Origin: Roseiflexus sp. RS-1
Lineage (GTDB): Bacteria; Chloroflexota; Chloroflexia; Chloroflexales; Roseiflexaceae
Assembly: GCF_000016665.1 (NCBI RefSeq)
Contig: NC_009523.1
Coordinates: 1,240,001 to 1,304,000 of the forward strand
Length of the DNA: 64,000 bases
Direction of reading: 5' to 3'
In this document: in pieces, positions 52,561 through 61,586 of the stretch
Layout: the number at the start of each line of letters is the position of its first letter
Position numbering within the stretch: position 1 is the stretch's first letter
Program-made: the position numbers and the translations under genes
The notes under the pieces: model-generated
Told to the model about the DNA's origin: nothing
Database searches by the model: none
What the model saw: only the letters and a program-made list of their open reading frames with translations

Positions 52561-53219
52561 GTAAAAGGAATCACCTCGTGATCATTGATGACATACCTCT
52601 GTTTGTGCGCGCTATGCTTATCGGTCTCAGCATCGCTGCACCTGTCGGACCTGTCAGTCTGCTGTGCATCCGCCGCACGCTGGCAGACGGATTTGCTGCC
52701 GGTCTGGCGTCGGGAATGGGCGCTGCAACTGCGGATGCCGTCTATGGAATTGTTGCCGGGTTTGGGCTGACCTTCGTCACGGTATTGCTGACCGGCGGAG
52801 AGTTCTGGTTGCGCTTGATCGGCGGTTTGTATCTCTTCGCTACCGGCGTCGCAACGTTTCTTGCTCGACCAACCGGGCATGCTACGTCGGTCAACCGTCG
52901 TCATCTGTCTGGCGCATGGGCATCGACGTTTGTGCTCACGCTGACCAATCCGGCGACCATTCTGGCGTTCGCTGCGATGTTTGGCGGTGTGGGACTGACA
53001 TACCAGGCGCACGCCAGCGATCCTGCTGTCATCGTTGTGGTTCTGGTGTCAGGAATCTTCACCGGCTCGGCGATCTGGTGGATGCTTCTGTGCATGAGTG
53101 TGAGCCGGTTGCGCACGCGACTCGATCAACGCGCCACGGTCTGGATCAATCGTGTGTCGGGTGTTGCCATCGCCGCGATCGGCGCCCTGGCGATTGGCAG
53201 TCTGTCAGGATCAGGGTAG
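52557..53219 (+). CDS. LysE/RhtB family amino-acid exporter
   Basis: A 220-aa membrane protein with six hydrophobic segments. The family signature is AMLIGLSIAAPVGPVSLLCI with GFAAGLASGMGAATADAVYG; later STFVLTLTNPATILAFAAMF and GSAIWWMLLCMSVSRLR also fit. LysE-type carriers export basic amino acids and related compounds. It starts at GTG 52557, overlapping lysT by four bases, so its expression is tied to lysine biosynthesis. Export of lysine or of an aminoadipate-type intermediate is inference. Confidence 0.9.
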   Translation: MSKRNHLVIIDDIPLFVRAMLIGLSIAAPVGPVSLLCIRRTLADGFAAGLASGMGAATADAVYGIVAGFGLTFVTVLLTGGEFWLRLIGGLYLFATGVATFLARPTGHATSVNRRHLSGAWASTFVLTLTNPATILAFAAMFGGVGLTYQAHASDPAVIVVVLVSGIFTGSAIWWMLLCMSVSRLRTRLDQRATVWINRVSGVAIAAIGALAIGSLSGSG

Positions 53220-53232
53220 AGGGAGACGACCG

Positions 53233-54375
53233 GTGCATCTCGAAACAATCTCCATCCATGCCGGGCAGGAGATCGATCCGACAACCGGATCGGTCATCCC
53301 GCCGATCTACCTGACAACGACCTTTGAACGCGCGCCCGACGGGAGTTTTCCGCACGGGTACATCTACACGCGCAATGGCAACCCCAATCGCGCGATGCTC
53401 GAAACCTGCCTGGCGACGCTCGAGGGCGGCGCAACCTGCGTGGCGTTCAGTTCGGGGCTTGCGGCGGCAATGAGCATCTTTCAGGCGTTGCGTCCCGGTG
53501 ACCACGTCGTTGCGCCCGACGATGCCTACCACGGGGTGACGCGATTGCTGCGCGACATCATGGCGCCGTGGGGTCTGGAGTATACCCGCGTCGATATGCG
53601 CGATCCGCAGAACGTTGCGGCTGCGCTGCGCCCGAATACGCGCCTGGTCTGGATCGAAACCCCTTCCAACCCGCTGCTCAAAATTGCCGATATTGCTGCG
53701 ATTGCGAGCATTGCCCATCAGGCAGGCGCGCTATGTGCGGTCGATAATACCTGGGCGACGCCGGTGCAGCAGCGTCCGCTCGAACTCGGCGCGGATATGG
53801 TGATGCACGCAACAACCAAATATATCGGCGGGCACAGTGATGTGCTCGGCGGCGTGGTCGTTTTCCGCGAGAACGATGCGTTTGCGGAACGGGTGCGTTT
53901 CTTGCAGATCAACGGCGGGGCGGTTCCGTCACCGTTCGACTGCTGGTTGACGCTGCGCGGCATTCAGACGCTGACGTACCGGGTGCGCGCTCACGCTGCC
54001 AGTGCGATGCGGGTCGCCCGTTTCCTGGCAACCCATCCGCGTATCGAACGTGTCCACTATCCGGGGCTGGAAACCCATCCCGGTCACGCGGTCGCCGCCC
54101 GGCAGATGCGCGGTTTTGGCGGCATGATCTCGATTGAGGTTCAGGGTGGCGAGGCGGCGGCAATGGCGGTCGCGGCACGGGTACGGATTATCACCCGCGC
54201 CACCAGTCTGGGCGGCGTCGAAAGCCTGATCGAACATCGCGCATCGGTTGAAGGACCGGAGAGCGTCACCCCGCCCAACCTGCTGCGTATCTCGGTCGGT
54301 CTCGAGCATCCTGATGACCTGATCGCCGACCTGGCGCAGGCGCTGGAGGTTGATGACGTTTCGCCGCAGCGGTGA
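53233..54375 (+). CDS. Cys/Met metabolism PLP enzyme (cystathionine gamma-synthase/lyase type)
   Basis: A 380-aa fold-type I PLP enzyme. Signature segments are FSSGLAAAMSIFQAL, DDAYHGVTRLLRDI, WIETPSNPLLKIADI, AVDNTWATPVQQRPLELGAD, HATTKYIGGHSDVLGGVVVF with the PLP lysine, and GVESLIEHRASVEGPESVTP. Start GTG 53233 has GAGGGAG upstream. It lies 13 bases after the exporter gene. It could be cystathionine gamma-synthase, beta-lyase or gamma-lyase. It is not the LysJ aminotransferase, which is a different subclass. Why it sits in the lysine operon is not explained by the sequence. Confidence 0.88.
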   Translation: MHLETISIHAGQEIDPTTGSVIPPIYLTTTFERAPDGSFPHGYIYTRNGNPNRAMLETCLATLEGGATCVAFSSGLAAAMSIFQALRPGDHVVAPDDAYHGVTRLLRDIMAPWGLEYTRVDMRDPQNVAAALRPNTRLVWIETPSNPLLKIADIAAIASIAHQAGALCAVDNTWATPVQQRPLELGADMVMHATTKYIGGHSDVLGGVVVFRENDAFAERVRFLQINGGAVPSPFDCWLTLRGIQTLTYRVRAHAASAMRVARFLATHPRIERVHYPGLETHPGHAVAARQMRGFGGMISIEVQGGEAAAMAVAARVRIITRATSLGGVESLIEHRASVEGPESVTPPNLLRISVGLEHPDDLIADLAQALEVDDVSPQR

Positions 54376-54915
54376 ATCGGTTCTTAAGTCCGGTCTGGTC
54401 TGCGCAGGCGGGCTTCGCACCACATAGCCGAGGGGTTATCGTAGCCGATAGCCGATAACCCATAGCCGATGGTCGAGAGGGTCGCCGTTGGAGTTCGCGT
54501 TCCGCGCAGGCGGGCTTCGCACCACATAGCCGAGGGGTTATCGTAGCCGATAACCGATAGCCGATGGTCGAGAGGGTCGCCGTTGGAGTTCGCGTTCCAC
54601 GCAGGCGGGCTTCGCCTCGCCTGGCCGAGGGCTTTAGTCCGACGGCAAGCGGCCATACGGATTATAGCAGTTCTCACAAAGGTTGAACCCAATGGACGGA
54701 GTTGAACATTCCCGGAGTCGCGCGCCTCACGCGGCGACCGAAATGAATTTCGGTCTACACTTTGCCGGAAGCGGGCGTCTTGCGCGATACGGTGGATACA
54801 GACGATGGTCAACATATCTGAGAAATACTGTAAATTCTTAATCTTCATCAGCCCCGCGGCACGAGGCGAATACCGGTTTCTATTCTCATCGGTGAGATGC
54901 AGAAAGGACAGAACA
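54376..54915. repeat. Intergenic repeats inside the lysine cluster, with an intact MITE A
   Basis: At 54390-54600 are two inverted copies of a repeat with GCGCAGGCGGGCTTCGC, ATAACCGATAGCCGATGG and GTCGCCGTTGGAGTTCGCGT, which carries CCGATAG heptamers. Next is a MITE B-like hairpin to 54655, then MITE A (54663-54832). No gene or clear promoter is seen before lysU. AGAAAGGA is its ribosome site. Confidence 0.75.
54663..54832. mobile_element. MITE A, shortest intact copy (170 bp)
   Basis: Ends TATAGCAGTTCTCA and TGAGAAATACTGTA are inverted repeats. The centre is a palindrome CGACCGAAATGAATTTCGGTC (21 bases; core ACCGAAATGAATTTCGGT). TA at each end fits a TA target duplication. It serves as the reference to recognise longer or interrupted copies at 30366, 39439, 39852 and 62860. 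Confidence 0.8.
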
Positions 54916-55416
54916 ATGGCTCGAATCTGGCGTTTTGGCGCGAATGTCAATACCGATCAGATCGTTCCCGGTCGTTATGCGCCCTATATGCTGAAGAGCG
55001 AGGAAGAACTGCGCAACTATCCGTTCATCGAGGCGCGCCCGGAGTTTGCTTCGACCGTGCGTCCCGGCGACCTGATCATTGCCGGTCCGAACTTCGGGTG
55101 CGGCTCATCGCGCGAATACGCGCCGCTGGCGCTCAAGATGGTCGGCATCGGGGCGATTATCGCGCCGCTGTTTGCGCGCATTTTCTACCGCAATGCGCTC
55201 AACCTGGGCATTCCGCTGTTCGAGGCGGATCTGACCGGTCAACTGGAGGATGGGCAGGAGGTTGAATTCAATGTCGAGACCGGCGTTATCATTGCCGATG
55301 GGCGCACCATTCAGTTGCCGCCGCCGCCCGAATGGATGCGCGAGGTCTGGCGCGAGGGCGGCATCGTTCCGTTCTACCGCAAGTATCGACGCTTCCCCGG
55401 AGCCGTGACGGTATGA
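54916..55416 (+). CDS. lysU: Homoaconitase small subunit
   Basis: A 166-aa swivelling domain partner of LysT. FGANVNTDQIVPGRYAPYML, GPNFGCGSSREYAPLALKMV and FARIFYRNALNLGIPLFEAD are the small-subunit motifs shared with LeuD. The size is as for archaeal-type HacB/LysU. It starts at ATG 54916 with GAAAGGA and overlaps the dehydrogenase gene by four bases. The large and small subunits are split by 2.4 kb holding the exporter, the PLP enzyme and repeats. Confidence 0.9.
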   Translation: MARIWRFGANVNTDQIVPGRYAPYMLKSEEELRNYPFIEARPEFASTVRPGDLIIAGPNFGCGSSREYAPLALKMVGIGAIIAPLFARIFYRNALNLGIPLFEADLTGQLEDGQEVEFNVETGVIIADGRTIQLPPPPEWMREVWREGGIVPFYRKYRRFPGAVTV

Positions 55417-56501
55417 GTGCAGCGCCGTACACCATTCTGGTCATCCCCGGCGACGGCATCGGGCGTGAAGTGATCCCGGCGGCGGTCGCAGTCTTGCGCG
55501 CTACCGGCTTGCCCTTCCACTTCGAGAACGCCGACGCCGGGTGGGAATGTTTCCAGCGCCAGGGGGAGGCGCTTCCCTCCGCTACGCTCACTGCTGCGCG
55601 CGCCGCAGACGCGATCCTGTTCGGCGCCGTCGCCTCGCCCGGCTACCCGGTCGCCGGGTATCGCAGCCCGATTGTCCGGTTGCGCCGCGAACTCGACCTG
55701 TACGCCAATATCCGCCCGGTTTTCGACGATCTGCCGGAGAACGGCAGCAACCCCCGGCGGCGGAAGGTCGATCTCGTCGTGGTGCGCGAGAACACGGAAG
55801 ATGTGTACGCCGGACGCGAACGGGTCGAGGATGATGGGGCGACTGCGATCGCCGAGCGTGTCATCACCCGGCGCGCCAGCGCGCGCATCATGCGCGTCGC
55901 CTGCGACCTCGCGCGCGCCCGGCGCAGTGCGCGCAACGGATCAGACGCGCCGCCGGGCAGGGTCACCGTCGTTCACAAAGCGAATGTGTTGCGCGAAACG
56001 TGCGGACTGTTCCGCTCCGTCGCGCTGGAGGTCGCACAGGCATACCCCGATCTCCAGATCGATGAGATGCTGGTCGATACCTGCGCACTCCAGCTCGCCA
56101 CCCGCCCCGAACGGTTCGATGTTATCGTCACCACCAACCTGTTCGGCGATATTCTGTCGGACGTTGCGTGCGCCTGGGGCGGCGGGTTGGGTCTGGCGCC
56201 GTCGGCGAACCTGGGTGAACGGCATGCCCTGTTCGAGCCAGTGCACGGCGCAGCGCCCGACATTGCCGGGAAAGGGATTGCCAATCCGCTGGCGGCGATT
56301 GGATGCACCGCGCTGCTTCTTGACCATCTTGCCGGTCGTGCACCGGCAGACCTGGCTTCCGCCATGCGCGGTTGGAGCGCACGCATCCAGCGCGCCATTC
56401 GCCACGTGCGCGCTGCCGGTCCACACACGCCCGACCTGGGGGGGAGCGCAGTCACAACCGATATAACCAACGCAGTATTATCCCATATGCTCACCACATA
56501 A
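55413..56501 (+). CDS. lysB: Homoisocitrate dehydrogenase
   Basis: A 362-aa beta-decarboxylating dehydrogenase. [19 protein letters not shown] and [20 protein letters not shown] are the family core. [20 protein letters not shown] is the substrate helix: its SPI..LR..LDLYANxRP form matches Thermus homoisocitrate dehydrogenase rather than Leu[16 protein letters not shown] and [17 protein letters not shown] (Lys) follow. It oxidises homoisocitrate to 2-oxoadipate with NAD. ATGA overlap with lysU. Confidence 0.9.
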   Translation: MSAAPYTILVIPGDGIGREVIPAAVAVLRATGLPFHFENADAGWECFQRQGEALPSATLTAARAADAILFGAVASPGYPVAGYRSPIVRLRRELDLYANIRPVFDDLPENGSNPRRRKVDLVVVRENTEDVYAGRERVEDDGATAIAERVITRRASARIMRVACDLARARRSARNGSDAPPGRVTVVHKANVLRETCGLFRSVALEVAQAYPDLQIDEMLVDTCALQLATRPERFDVIVTTNLFGDILSDVACAWGGGLGLAPSANLGERHALFEPVHGAAPDIAGKGIANPLAAIGCTALLLDHLAGRAPADLASAMRGWSARIQRAIRHVRAAGPHTPDLGGSAVTTDITNAVLSHMLTT

Positions 56502-56517
56502 GAAAGGAGACATCGCC

Positions 56518-56685
56518 GTGCGTGCCACATGCCCGGAGTGTGAAGCCGAAATCACCCTTCCCGAAGGCACAGTCGAGGGGGAGATCCTCACCTGCCCCGA
56601 ATGCGCCGCCGAACTGGAAGTCGTCAGTATCGATCCGCCGGAACTGGCGCTCGCGCCGGAAGTTGAAGAGGACTGGGGAGAGTAA
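56518..56685 (+). CDS. lysW: Amino-group carrier protein LysW
   Basis: A 55-aa acidic protein starting at GTG with AAGGAG upstream. [16 protein letters not shown] and [18 protein letters not shown] form a zinc ribbon. The C terminus VEEDWGE carries the invariant EDWGE whose last Glu is linked to the amino group of alpha-aminoadipate. LysW protects and carries the intermediates through LysX, LysZ and LysY. It lies 16 bases after the dehydrogenase gene and three bases before lysX. Confidence 0.97.
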   Translation: MRATCPECEAEITLPEGTVEGEILTCPECAAELEVVSIDPPELALAPEVEEDWGE

Positions 56686-56688
56686 CGT

Positions 56689-57537
56689 ATGCGAGTTGGC
56701 GTCCTCTGCTCACGCATCCGCGTCGAGGAGAAACTGCTCTTCGCCGAACTGGAACGACGCGGCATCGCCTATGAACGCATCGACGACGATGATGTCATTT
56801 TCGATCTCAACGAAGGACGCTACGAGTACGACGTTGTGCTCGAACGGAGCATTCACCATTCACGCGCGCTCTATGCACTGAAGGTCTTCAACGATGCTGG
56901 CGTTCCGACGGTCAATACCGCGTATGTCGCCGACATCTGCGGCGACAAGTTCAAGACCACCCAGGCGCTGATCCGCGCTGGCGTGCCGACGCCGCGCACC
57001 CGTATGGCGTTTACGCCGGAATCGGCGCTGCGCGCTATCGAAGACCTTGGCTATCCGGTCGTGCTCAAACCTGCGATTGGATCCTGGGGGCGCCTGATCG
57101 CCAAGGTCAACGACCGTGAAGCGGCAGAAGCATTGCTCGAACACAAACAGATCCTCGGCTCATACCATCATTCGATCTTCTACATTCAGGAGTACATTCC
57201 CAAACCACACCGACGCGACATCCGCGCCTTTGTCGTCGGCGACGAGTGCATCTGCGCGATCTACCGCACGAGTGAGCACTGGATCACCAACACCGCGCGC
57301 GGCGGGATCGCAAGCGTTTGCCCGGTGACGCCAGCGCTGGCAGACCTGTGCGTCAGCGCGGCGTATGCAGTCGGCGGCGGGGTAGTCGCCATCGATGTGC
57401 TCGAAGCGTCCGATGGCAGGCTGCTGGTGAACGAAGTGAACTACACCATGGAGTTTCGCAACAGCATCGCGCCAACCGGCGTAGACATCCCGGCGCGGAT
57501 CATCGATTACACGCTGGCGGCGGCAAAGAAGGGATAA
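56689..57537 (+). CDS. lysX: Alpha-aminoadipate-LysW ligase LysX
   Basis: A 282-aa ATP-grasp ligase (RimK type) that joins alpha-aminoadipate to the C-terminal Glu of Lys[21 protein letters not shown] starts the pre-ATP-grasp fold. ATP and metal motifs are [40 protein letters not shown], and [20 protein letters not shown] with the E-x-N metal site. It directly follows lysW. Assignment to LysX rather than the glutamate-specific ArgX rests on the homoaconitate genes beside it. Confidence 0.93.
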   Translation: MRVGVLCSRIRVEEKLLFAELERRGIAYERIDDDDVIFDLNEGRYEYDVVLERSIHHSRALYALKVFNDAGVPTVNTAYVADICGDKFKTTQALIRAGVPTPRTRMAFTPESALRAIEDLGYPVVLKPAIGSWGRLIAKVNDREAAEALLEHKQILGSYHHSIFYIQEYIPKPHRRDIRAFVVGDECICAIYRTSEHWITNTARGGIASVCPVTPALADLCVSAAYAVGGGVVAIDVLEASDGRLLVNEVNYTMEFRNSIAPTGVDIPARIIDYTLAAAKKG

Positions 57538-57554
57538 CCGGGAGGAGTGTTCGC

Positions 57555-58601
57555 ATGAGCGTCCGTGTCTCTATCGTCGGCGGCAGCGGCTACGTCGGTG
57601 GTGAACTGCTGCGGTTGCTCCTCTTTCATCCGCTGGTAACCGTCGCGCAGGCAACCTCCGAGCGTCTGGCGGGCAAGCCGATCACTGTCGCCCATCCGAA
57701 CCTGCGTGGCATTCCCGCAGCGCGCGAGGTGCAGTTTACCTCGCAGGATCGACTGACGCCGTGCGATGTCCTGTTTCTGGCGCTGCCGCACGGCGACGCT
57801 GCCCGCGCTATCGACCGCTTTGCAGAACTTGCGCCGAAGATTATCGACTGCTCCGCCGATTTTCGTCTGCGCGATCCGGCGTTGTACGCCCGCTGGTACG
57901 GCGAAACGCATCCAGCGCCGCACTGGCTGGAGCAGTTCGTGTACGGTCTGCCGGAACTGCACCGTGACGCTATCCGCACTGCCAGGTACGTCAGCGGTGT
58001 CGGATGCAACGCGACCGCAACCAACCTGGCGTTGCTGCCGCTGGTGCGCGTCGGACTGATCGACCCCACGCGCGATGTGATTGTCGAGGTGAAAGTCGGC
58101 TCGTCGGAGGGTGGTGCGCAACCTGGCGAATCATCGCACCACCCGGAGCGGAGCGGGGCGGTGCGCTCGTTTGCGCCCGTCGGTCACCGGCATACTGCCG
58201 AGGTCGTGCAGGAACTCGGGCTATCGCGAGTTCACCTGTCGATCACGAGCGTCGAGTTGGTGCGTGGTGCGCTTGCCACTGCGCACGCATTCGCCAGCGC
58301 TCCGGTGAGCGAAAAAGATCTGTGGCGCGCATTCCGCGCTACGTATGGCAGTGAGCCGTTCGTGCGCATTGTACGTGAAAAGCAGGGGGTGTACCGCCTG
58401 CCGGAACCGAAAATCCTGGCGGGAAGCAACTATGCCGATGTCGGGTTCGCCGTCGATGAAGAGACCGGACGGATCGTATCGATCTGCGCCATCGACAATC
58501 TGATGAAAGGCGCAGCCGGAACCGCTGTGCAATGTATGAACCTGATGTGCGGCTTCGAGGAGCGTACCGGTCTGGAGTTTCCTGGATTACATCCGATTTA
58601 G
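57555..58601 (+). CDS. lysY: [LysW]-aminoadipate 6-phosphate reductase LysY
   Basis: A 348-aa ArgC-type NADPH dehydrogenase. VSIVGGSGYVGGELLRLLLF is the Rossmann motif, YVSGVGCNATATNLALLPLV has the active-site Cys, and PVGHRHTAEVVQELG a conserved His. The C-terminal DNLMKGAAGTAVQCMNLM is typical of ArgC/LysY. It reduces LysW-bound aminoadipyl phosphate to the semialdehyde. Start ATG 57555 follows GGGAGGAG; a longer frame upstream overlaps lysX and is spurious. Confidence 0.94.
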   Translation: MSVRVSIVGGSGYVGGELLRLLLFHPLVTVAQATSERLAGKPITVAHPNLRGIPAAREVQFTSQDRLTPCDVLFLALPHGDAARAIDRFAELAPKIIDCSADFRLRDPALYARWYGETHPAPHWLEQFVYGLPELHRDAIRTARYVSGVGCNATATNLALLPLVRVGLIDPTRDVIVEVKVGSSEGGAQPGESSHHPERSGAVRSFAPVGHRHTAEVVQELGLSRVHLSITSVELVRGALATAHAFASAPVSEKDLWRAFRATYGSEPFVRIVREKQGVYRLPEPKILAGSNYADVGFAVDEETGRIVSICAIDNLMKGAAGTAVQCMNLMCGFEERTGLEFPGLHPI

Positions 58602-59131
58602 GAGAACTAAGAACCAAGAACTAAGAACCGAGGACTAAGAACTGAGAACTGAGAACCGAGGACTAAGAACTGAGAACTGAGAACCAAGAACCAGGAACCA
58701 AGAACCGAGAACCGAGGACTGAGGACTGAGAACCAGGAACTGAGAACCGGGGACTGAGGACTGAGAACTGGATGTTGTGCAGAGACCGGTCGTGCGTCTA
58801 CCTGGCGGTTGATGAAGAACTTAAGGAAATAAACCGGTATGCGCCTCGTGCCGTGGGGCTAATGGAGATTGAGCACTTAATCCGGTTGCGCCTCTGGCCG
58901 TCGGGCTGAAGCCCTCGGCTATACGGGGCAAAGCCCGCCTGCGCGGGCTGACGCATGCCGTCGGGCTGATGGAGCCGGTATTCGCCCTTTGCCGTCGGGC
59001 TGAAGCCCTCGGCTATACGGGGCAAAGCCCGCCTGCGCGGGCTATACCGGACTTAATTTCTTAAAGATCATAAGCCCTCGGGCAGGCGAGGCGAAGCCCG
59101 CCTGCGCGGAACACGAACTCCAACGGTGACC
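58602..59131. repeat. Heptamer microsatellite and MITE B-like repeats
   Basis: 58602-58771 is a degenerate heptamer array of type AGAAC(C/T)(A/G), with variants such as AGGACTG, starting one base after the lysY stop. From about 58830 to 59095 are two MITE B-like hairpin units (GGGCTGAAGCCCTCGGCTAT, AAAGCCCGCCTGCGCGGGCT). 59095-59131 has the CGAACTCCAACGGTGACC segment that also precedes the heptamers at 12030. No gene is seen. Confidence 0.8.
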
Positions 59132-59265
59132 CTATCGGTTATCAGCTATCAGCTATCGGCTATCGGCTATCGGCTATCGGCTATCGGCTATCAGCTATCG
59201 GCTATCGGCTATCGGCTATCGGCTATCGGCTATCGGCTATCGGCTATCGGCTATCGGCTATCGCC
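59132..59265. repeat. (CTATCGG)n heptamer array, about 19 units, next to a start codon
   Basis: About 19 tandem units of CTATCGG with a few TTATCAG or CTATCAG variants. The array ends ten bases before the ATG at 59275 of the homocitrate-synthase candidate and occupies the place of its ribosome site and 5' leader. Confidence 0.9.
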
Positions 59266-59274
59266 TAGAGATGT

Positions 59275-60786
59275 ATGGACATGTCACCAATACCAGAGTT
59301 CTTGCGCAGCGAAAACCCGGCGCAGCCGCGGTACCACGAAGCGGTTGAACTGTTTGCCCTGTTCGACTACCTGAAAGCCATGCGCTGGGGGGTCTTCAGC
59401 ATCCGCGAGTCCCTCCAGGCGGTCGGCGAATGCCGCGACGGGACGCTCCAGGGATTTCATCTGACCGTCGATGAAGCATGGGAAGCCGTGCGCGGCATGG
59501 ACTCGCTCGGAGTCGGGGTGATCGAACTTCCCGCATTTCCCGCCAACCCGCCGGGACAGGCGTTCAACCGCCGTCTGCTGGAGCGCGCCGAAGCCCATCG
59601 CCTGACGACGACCTTCGCCGCGCATGCGCGCTGTGTGGCAACCGACATTCGCACCGCCGCAGAAACCGGCTTTCGCCGTCTCCACCTCTACATCGGCGTC
59701 AGCCCGATCAAGCAGGCAACGGTGCGCGCAAACGCGACGCAGCTTGCTGATCGCGCCTTCGATGCCATTCATCTGGCGCGCGAACTCGGCTTCGACTGTG
59801 TGCGCATCAGCACCGAAGACGCCTACCGCACGCCGCTGGACGACTACCGCGCCTTCTATGAGCGCTTGCAGGATCGCCTGATCCGTCACAACCTGCACGT
59901 CGATGGCATTGGCATCCCCGACACCGTCGGCGTTGGCACGATTGACGATCTCGGTGACCGGATCGCCATTCTGCAGCATATCGGCATCCGGTTTGCCTTT
60001 CTCGAATGTCACATCCACAACGACATCGGGCACGCTGATCGGTTATACGTCGATACGCTGATCCTCTGCATGCGACTGGGCATCATGATGCTCCCTGATT
60101 TCTCGATCCTGGGGATTGGCGAACGCAACGGGACGATCGGTCTCAGTTCGCTGATCGAAGCCATCTACCGGCGATTGTTGCTCCTCTACCCGCGGTCGAT
60201 GCCCGCCATCCGTCAGGCAGTGCGCGAGAAGCTTGGTGTGCTGCCCGACGGTGAACTGTTCGTCAACCGCTACCGTGACCTCGATTCATTCTTCTACCGG
60301 ATTCTGGCGCGCAGCGGCTTTGTGTTCGACCGGAGTCCGTTTTCATCGAACACCGAGTACGATGGTTCCGGCGTCCACGCCGACACCACCCTGCGCGCAT
60401 TTCGCCTGGCGCTGGAGAACGGCTACGAAGGGCAGCGGGCGATTGATCTCGGCAACAGCGCCTACGCCGGGGCGCTGCCGCCCTACGACATGCCGCTGCG
60501 CACGCCAGTGCTCGCCTGCTTCGGCTGCGGCAAGAGCAACGTGCGCTTCTGGCGCGAACGGGAACACCTGGTCCTGCGTCATCCCGATGACATTCGCCTC
60601 AGAATTGCGCCCTACGCCGATGATCTTGCCGAAGAGAGCCTGCATATTCCAACCGACGAGGCAACCGCCGATGAACTCGCTGCACGGTTGATTCGCTGCG
60701 CCAGTGTGCGCGAAGGCGGGATCAACCATCACCAGGCAATGGAGATCGTCCGACTCTTCTACCGTCCAAAGGAGGCATGCGCATGA
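59275..60786 (+). CDS. HMGL-like (DRE-TIM) acyltransferase, candidate homocitrate synthase
   Basis: A 503-aa protein. A divergent DRE-TIM barrel: GVFSIRESLQAV occupies the place of the R-D/E-x-x-Q helix, ELPAFPANPPGQ and RISTEDAYRTPLDDYRAFYE follow, GIGIPDTVGVGTIDDLGDRI is strand 6-7, and LECHIHNDIGHADRLYVDTL has the metal-binding HxHND. GIGERNGTIGLSSLIEAIYR matches the GxGERxGN motif. About 150 extra C-terminal residues follow (ACFGCGKSNVRFWRERE). As the only such enzyme in the cluster it probably makes homocitrate from 2-oxoglutarate and acetyl-CoA, though the altered R-D motif leaves doubt. Start ATG 59275 or 59281; no ribosome site. ATGA overlap with lysZ. Confidence 0.75.
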   Translation: MDMSPIPEFLRSENPAQPRYHEAVELFALFDYLKAMRWGVFSIRESLQAVGECRDGTLQGFHLTVDEAWEAVRGMDSLGVGVIELPAFPANPPGQAFNRRLLERAEAHRLTTTFAAHARCVATDIRTAAETGFRRLHLYIGVSPIKQATVRANATQLADRAFDAIHLARELGFDCVRISTEDAYRTPLDDYRAFYERLQDRLIRHNLHVDGIGIPDTVGVGTIDDLGDRIAILQHIGIRFAFLECHIHNDIGHADRLYVDTLILCMRLGIMMLPDFSILGIGERNGTIGLSSLIEAIYRRLLLLYPRSMPAIRQAVREKLGVLPDGELFVNRYRDLDSFFYRILARSGFVFDRSPFSSNTEYDGSGVHADTTLRAFRLALENGYEGQRAIDLGNSAYAGALPPYDMPLRTPVLACFGCGKSNVRFWREREHLVLRHPDDIRLRIAPYADDLAEESLHIPTDEATADELAARLIRCASVREGGINHHQAMEIVRLFYRPKEACA

Positions 60787-61586
60787 TTGTCGTCAAAGTC
60801 GGCGGCGGCGCCAGCATCGCCTATGATCCGCTCTGCGACGACCTGGCGACACTGACACGCGCCGGTCAGCGTTTCGTGCTGGTGCATGGCGGCTCCCATG
60901 AAACCAACACCCTTGCCGAACGGCTCGGACATCCACCCCGCTTCGTGACATCACCCTCCGGGTACACCAGTCGCTACACCGACCGTGTGACCCTGGAACT
61001 CTTTCTGATGGCGACCGCCGGCAAAGTCAACAAACTGATCGTTGAGCGTCTCCAGCATATGGGAGTGAACGCCATCGGTCTCTCCGGTCTCGACGGGCGC
61101 ATCCTTCAGGGGCAGCGCAAGGCGGTCATTCGCATCATCGAAGATGGCAAACAGAAAGTTCTGCGCGACGACTGGACCGGGACGGTTGAACAGGTCAACA
61201 CCGACCTGCTGCGTCTGCTGCTGGACGCCGGACTGTTGCCGGTCATTGCGCCGATTGCCGTCAGCACCATCGGCGAAGCGCTCAATGTTGACGGCGACCG
61301 CGCGGCGGCAGCGATTGCGGCTGCGCTTGGCGCCGACACGCTTGTGCTGCTGACCAACGTTCCTGGTCTGCTGCGCGCATTTCCCGACGAACGCACCCTT
61401 GTGCGGCACATTCCGCGCGCCGATGTCGAAGCGTACCTGCCGCTGGCGCAGGGGCGGATGAAGAAGAAAATCCTGGGCGCGTCCGAAGCGCTCAACCAGG
61501 GCGTGGGGCGGGTCATCCTCGGTGACGCGCGCGTATCCGAACCGGTCTCGCGCGCGCTTGCCGGCGAAGGCACGGTCATCGCATGA
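60783..61586 (+). CDS. lysZ: [LysW]-aminoadipate kinase LysZ
   Basis: A 267-aa amino-acid kinase (ArgB type) that phosphorylates LysW-bound aminoadipate. IVVKVGGGASI is the N-terminal nucleotide loop, VLVHGGSHETNTLAERLGHP the substrate loop, PIAVSTIGEALNVDGDRAAA the NVDGD motif, and LVLLTNVPGLLRAFPDE the end of the ATP site. RMKKKILGASEALNQGVGRV is a conserved Lys-rich loop. Start ATG 60783 follows AGGAGG at the end of the preceding gene, with an ATGA overlap. Confidence 0.95.
   Translation: MIVVKVGGGASIAYDPLCDDLATLTRAGQRFVLVHGGSHETNTLAERLGHPPRFVTSPSGYTSRYTDRVTLELFLMATAGKVNKLIVERLQHMGVNAIGLSGLDGRILQGQRKAVIRIIEDGKQKVLRDDWTGTVEQVNTDLLRLLLDAGLLPVIAPIAVSTIGEALNVDGDRAAAAIAAALGADTLVLLTNVPGLLRAFPDERTLVRHIPRADVEAYLPLAQGRMKKKILGASEALNQGVGRVILGDARVSEPVSRALAGEGTVIA

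Noticed and set aside
53152-53232. Upstream extension of the PLP enzyme
   Set aside because: It overlaps the LysE-type exporter in another frame and adds no family-like residues; GTG 53233 with GAGGGAG is better.
59126-59374. Open frame reading LSAIGYR repeats
   Set aside because: Translation of the CTATCGG microsatellite; a heptamer repeat without stops is open in any frame.
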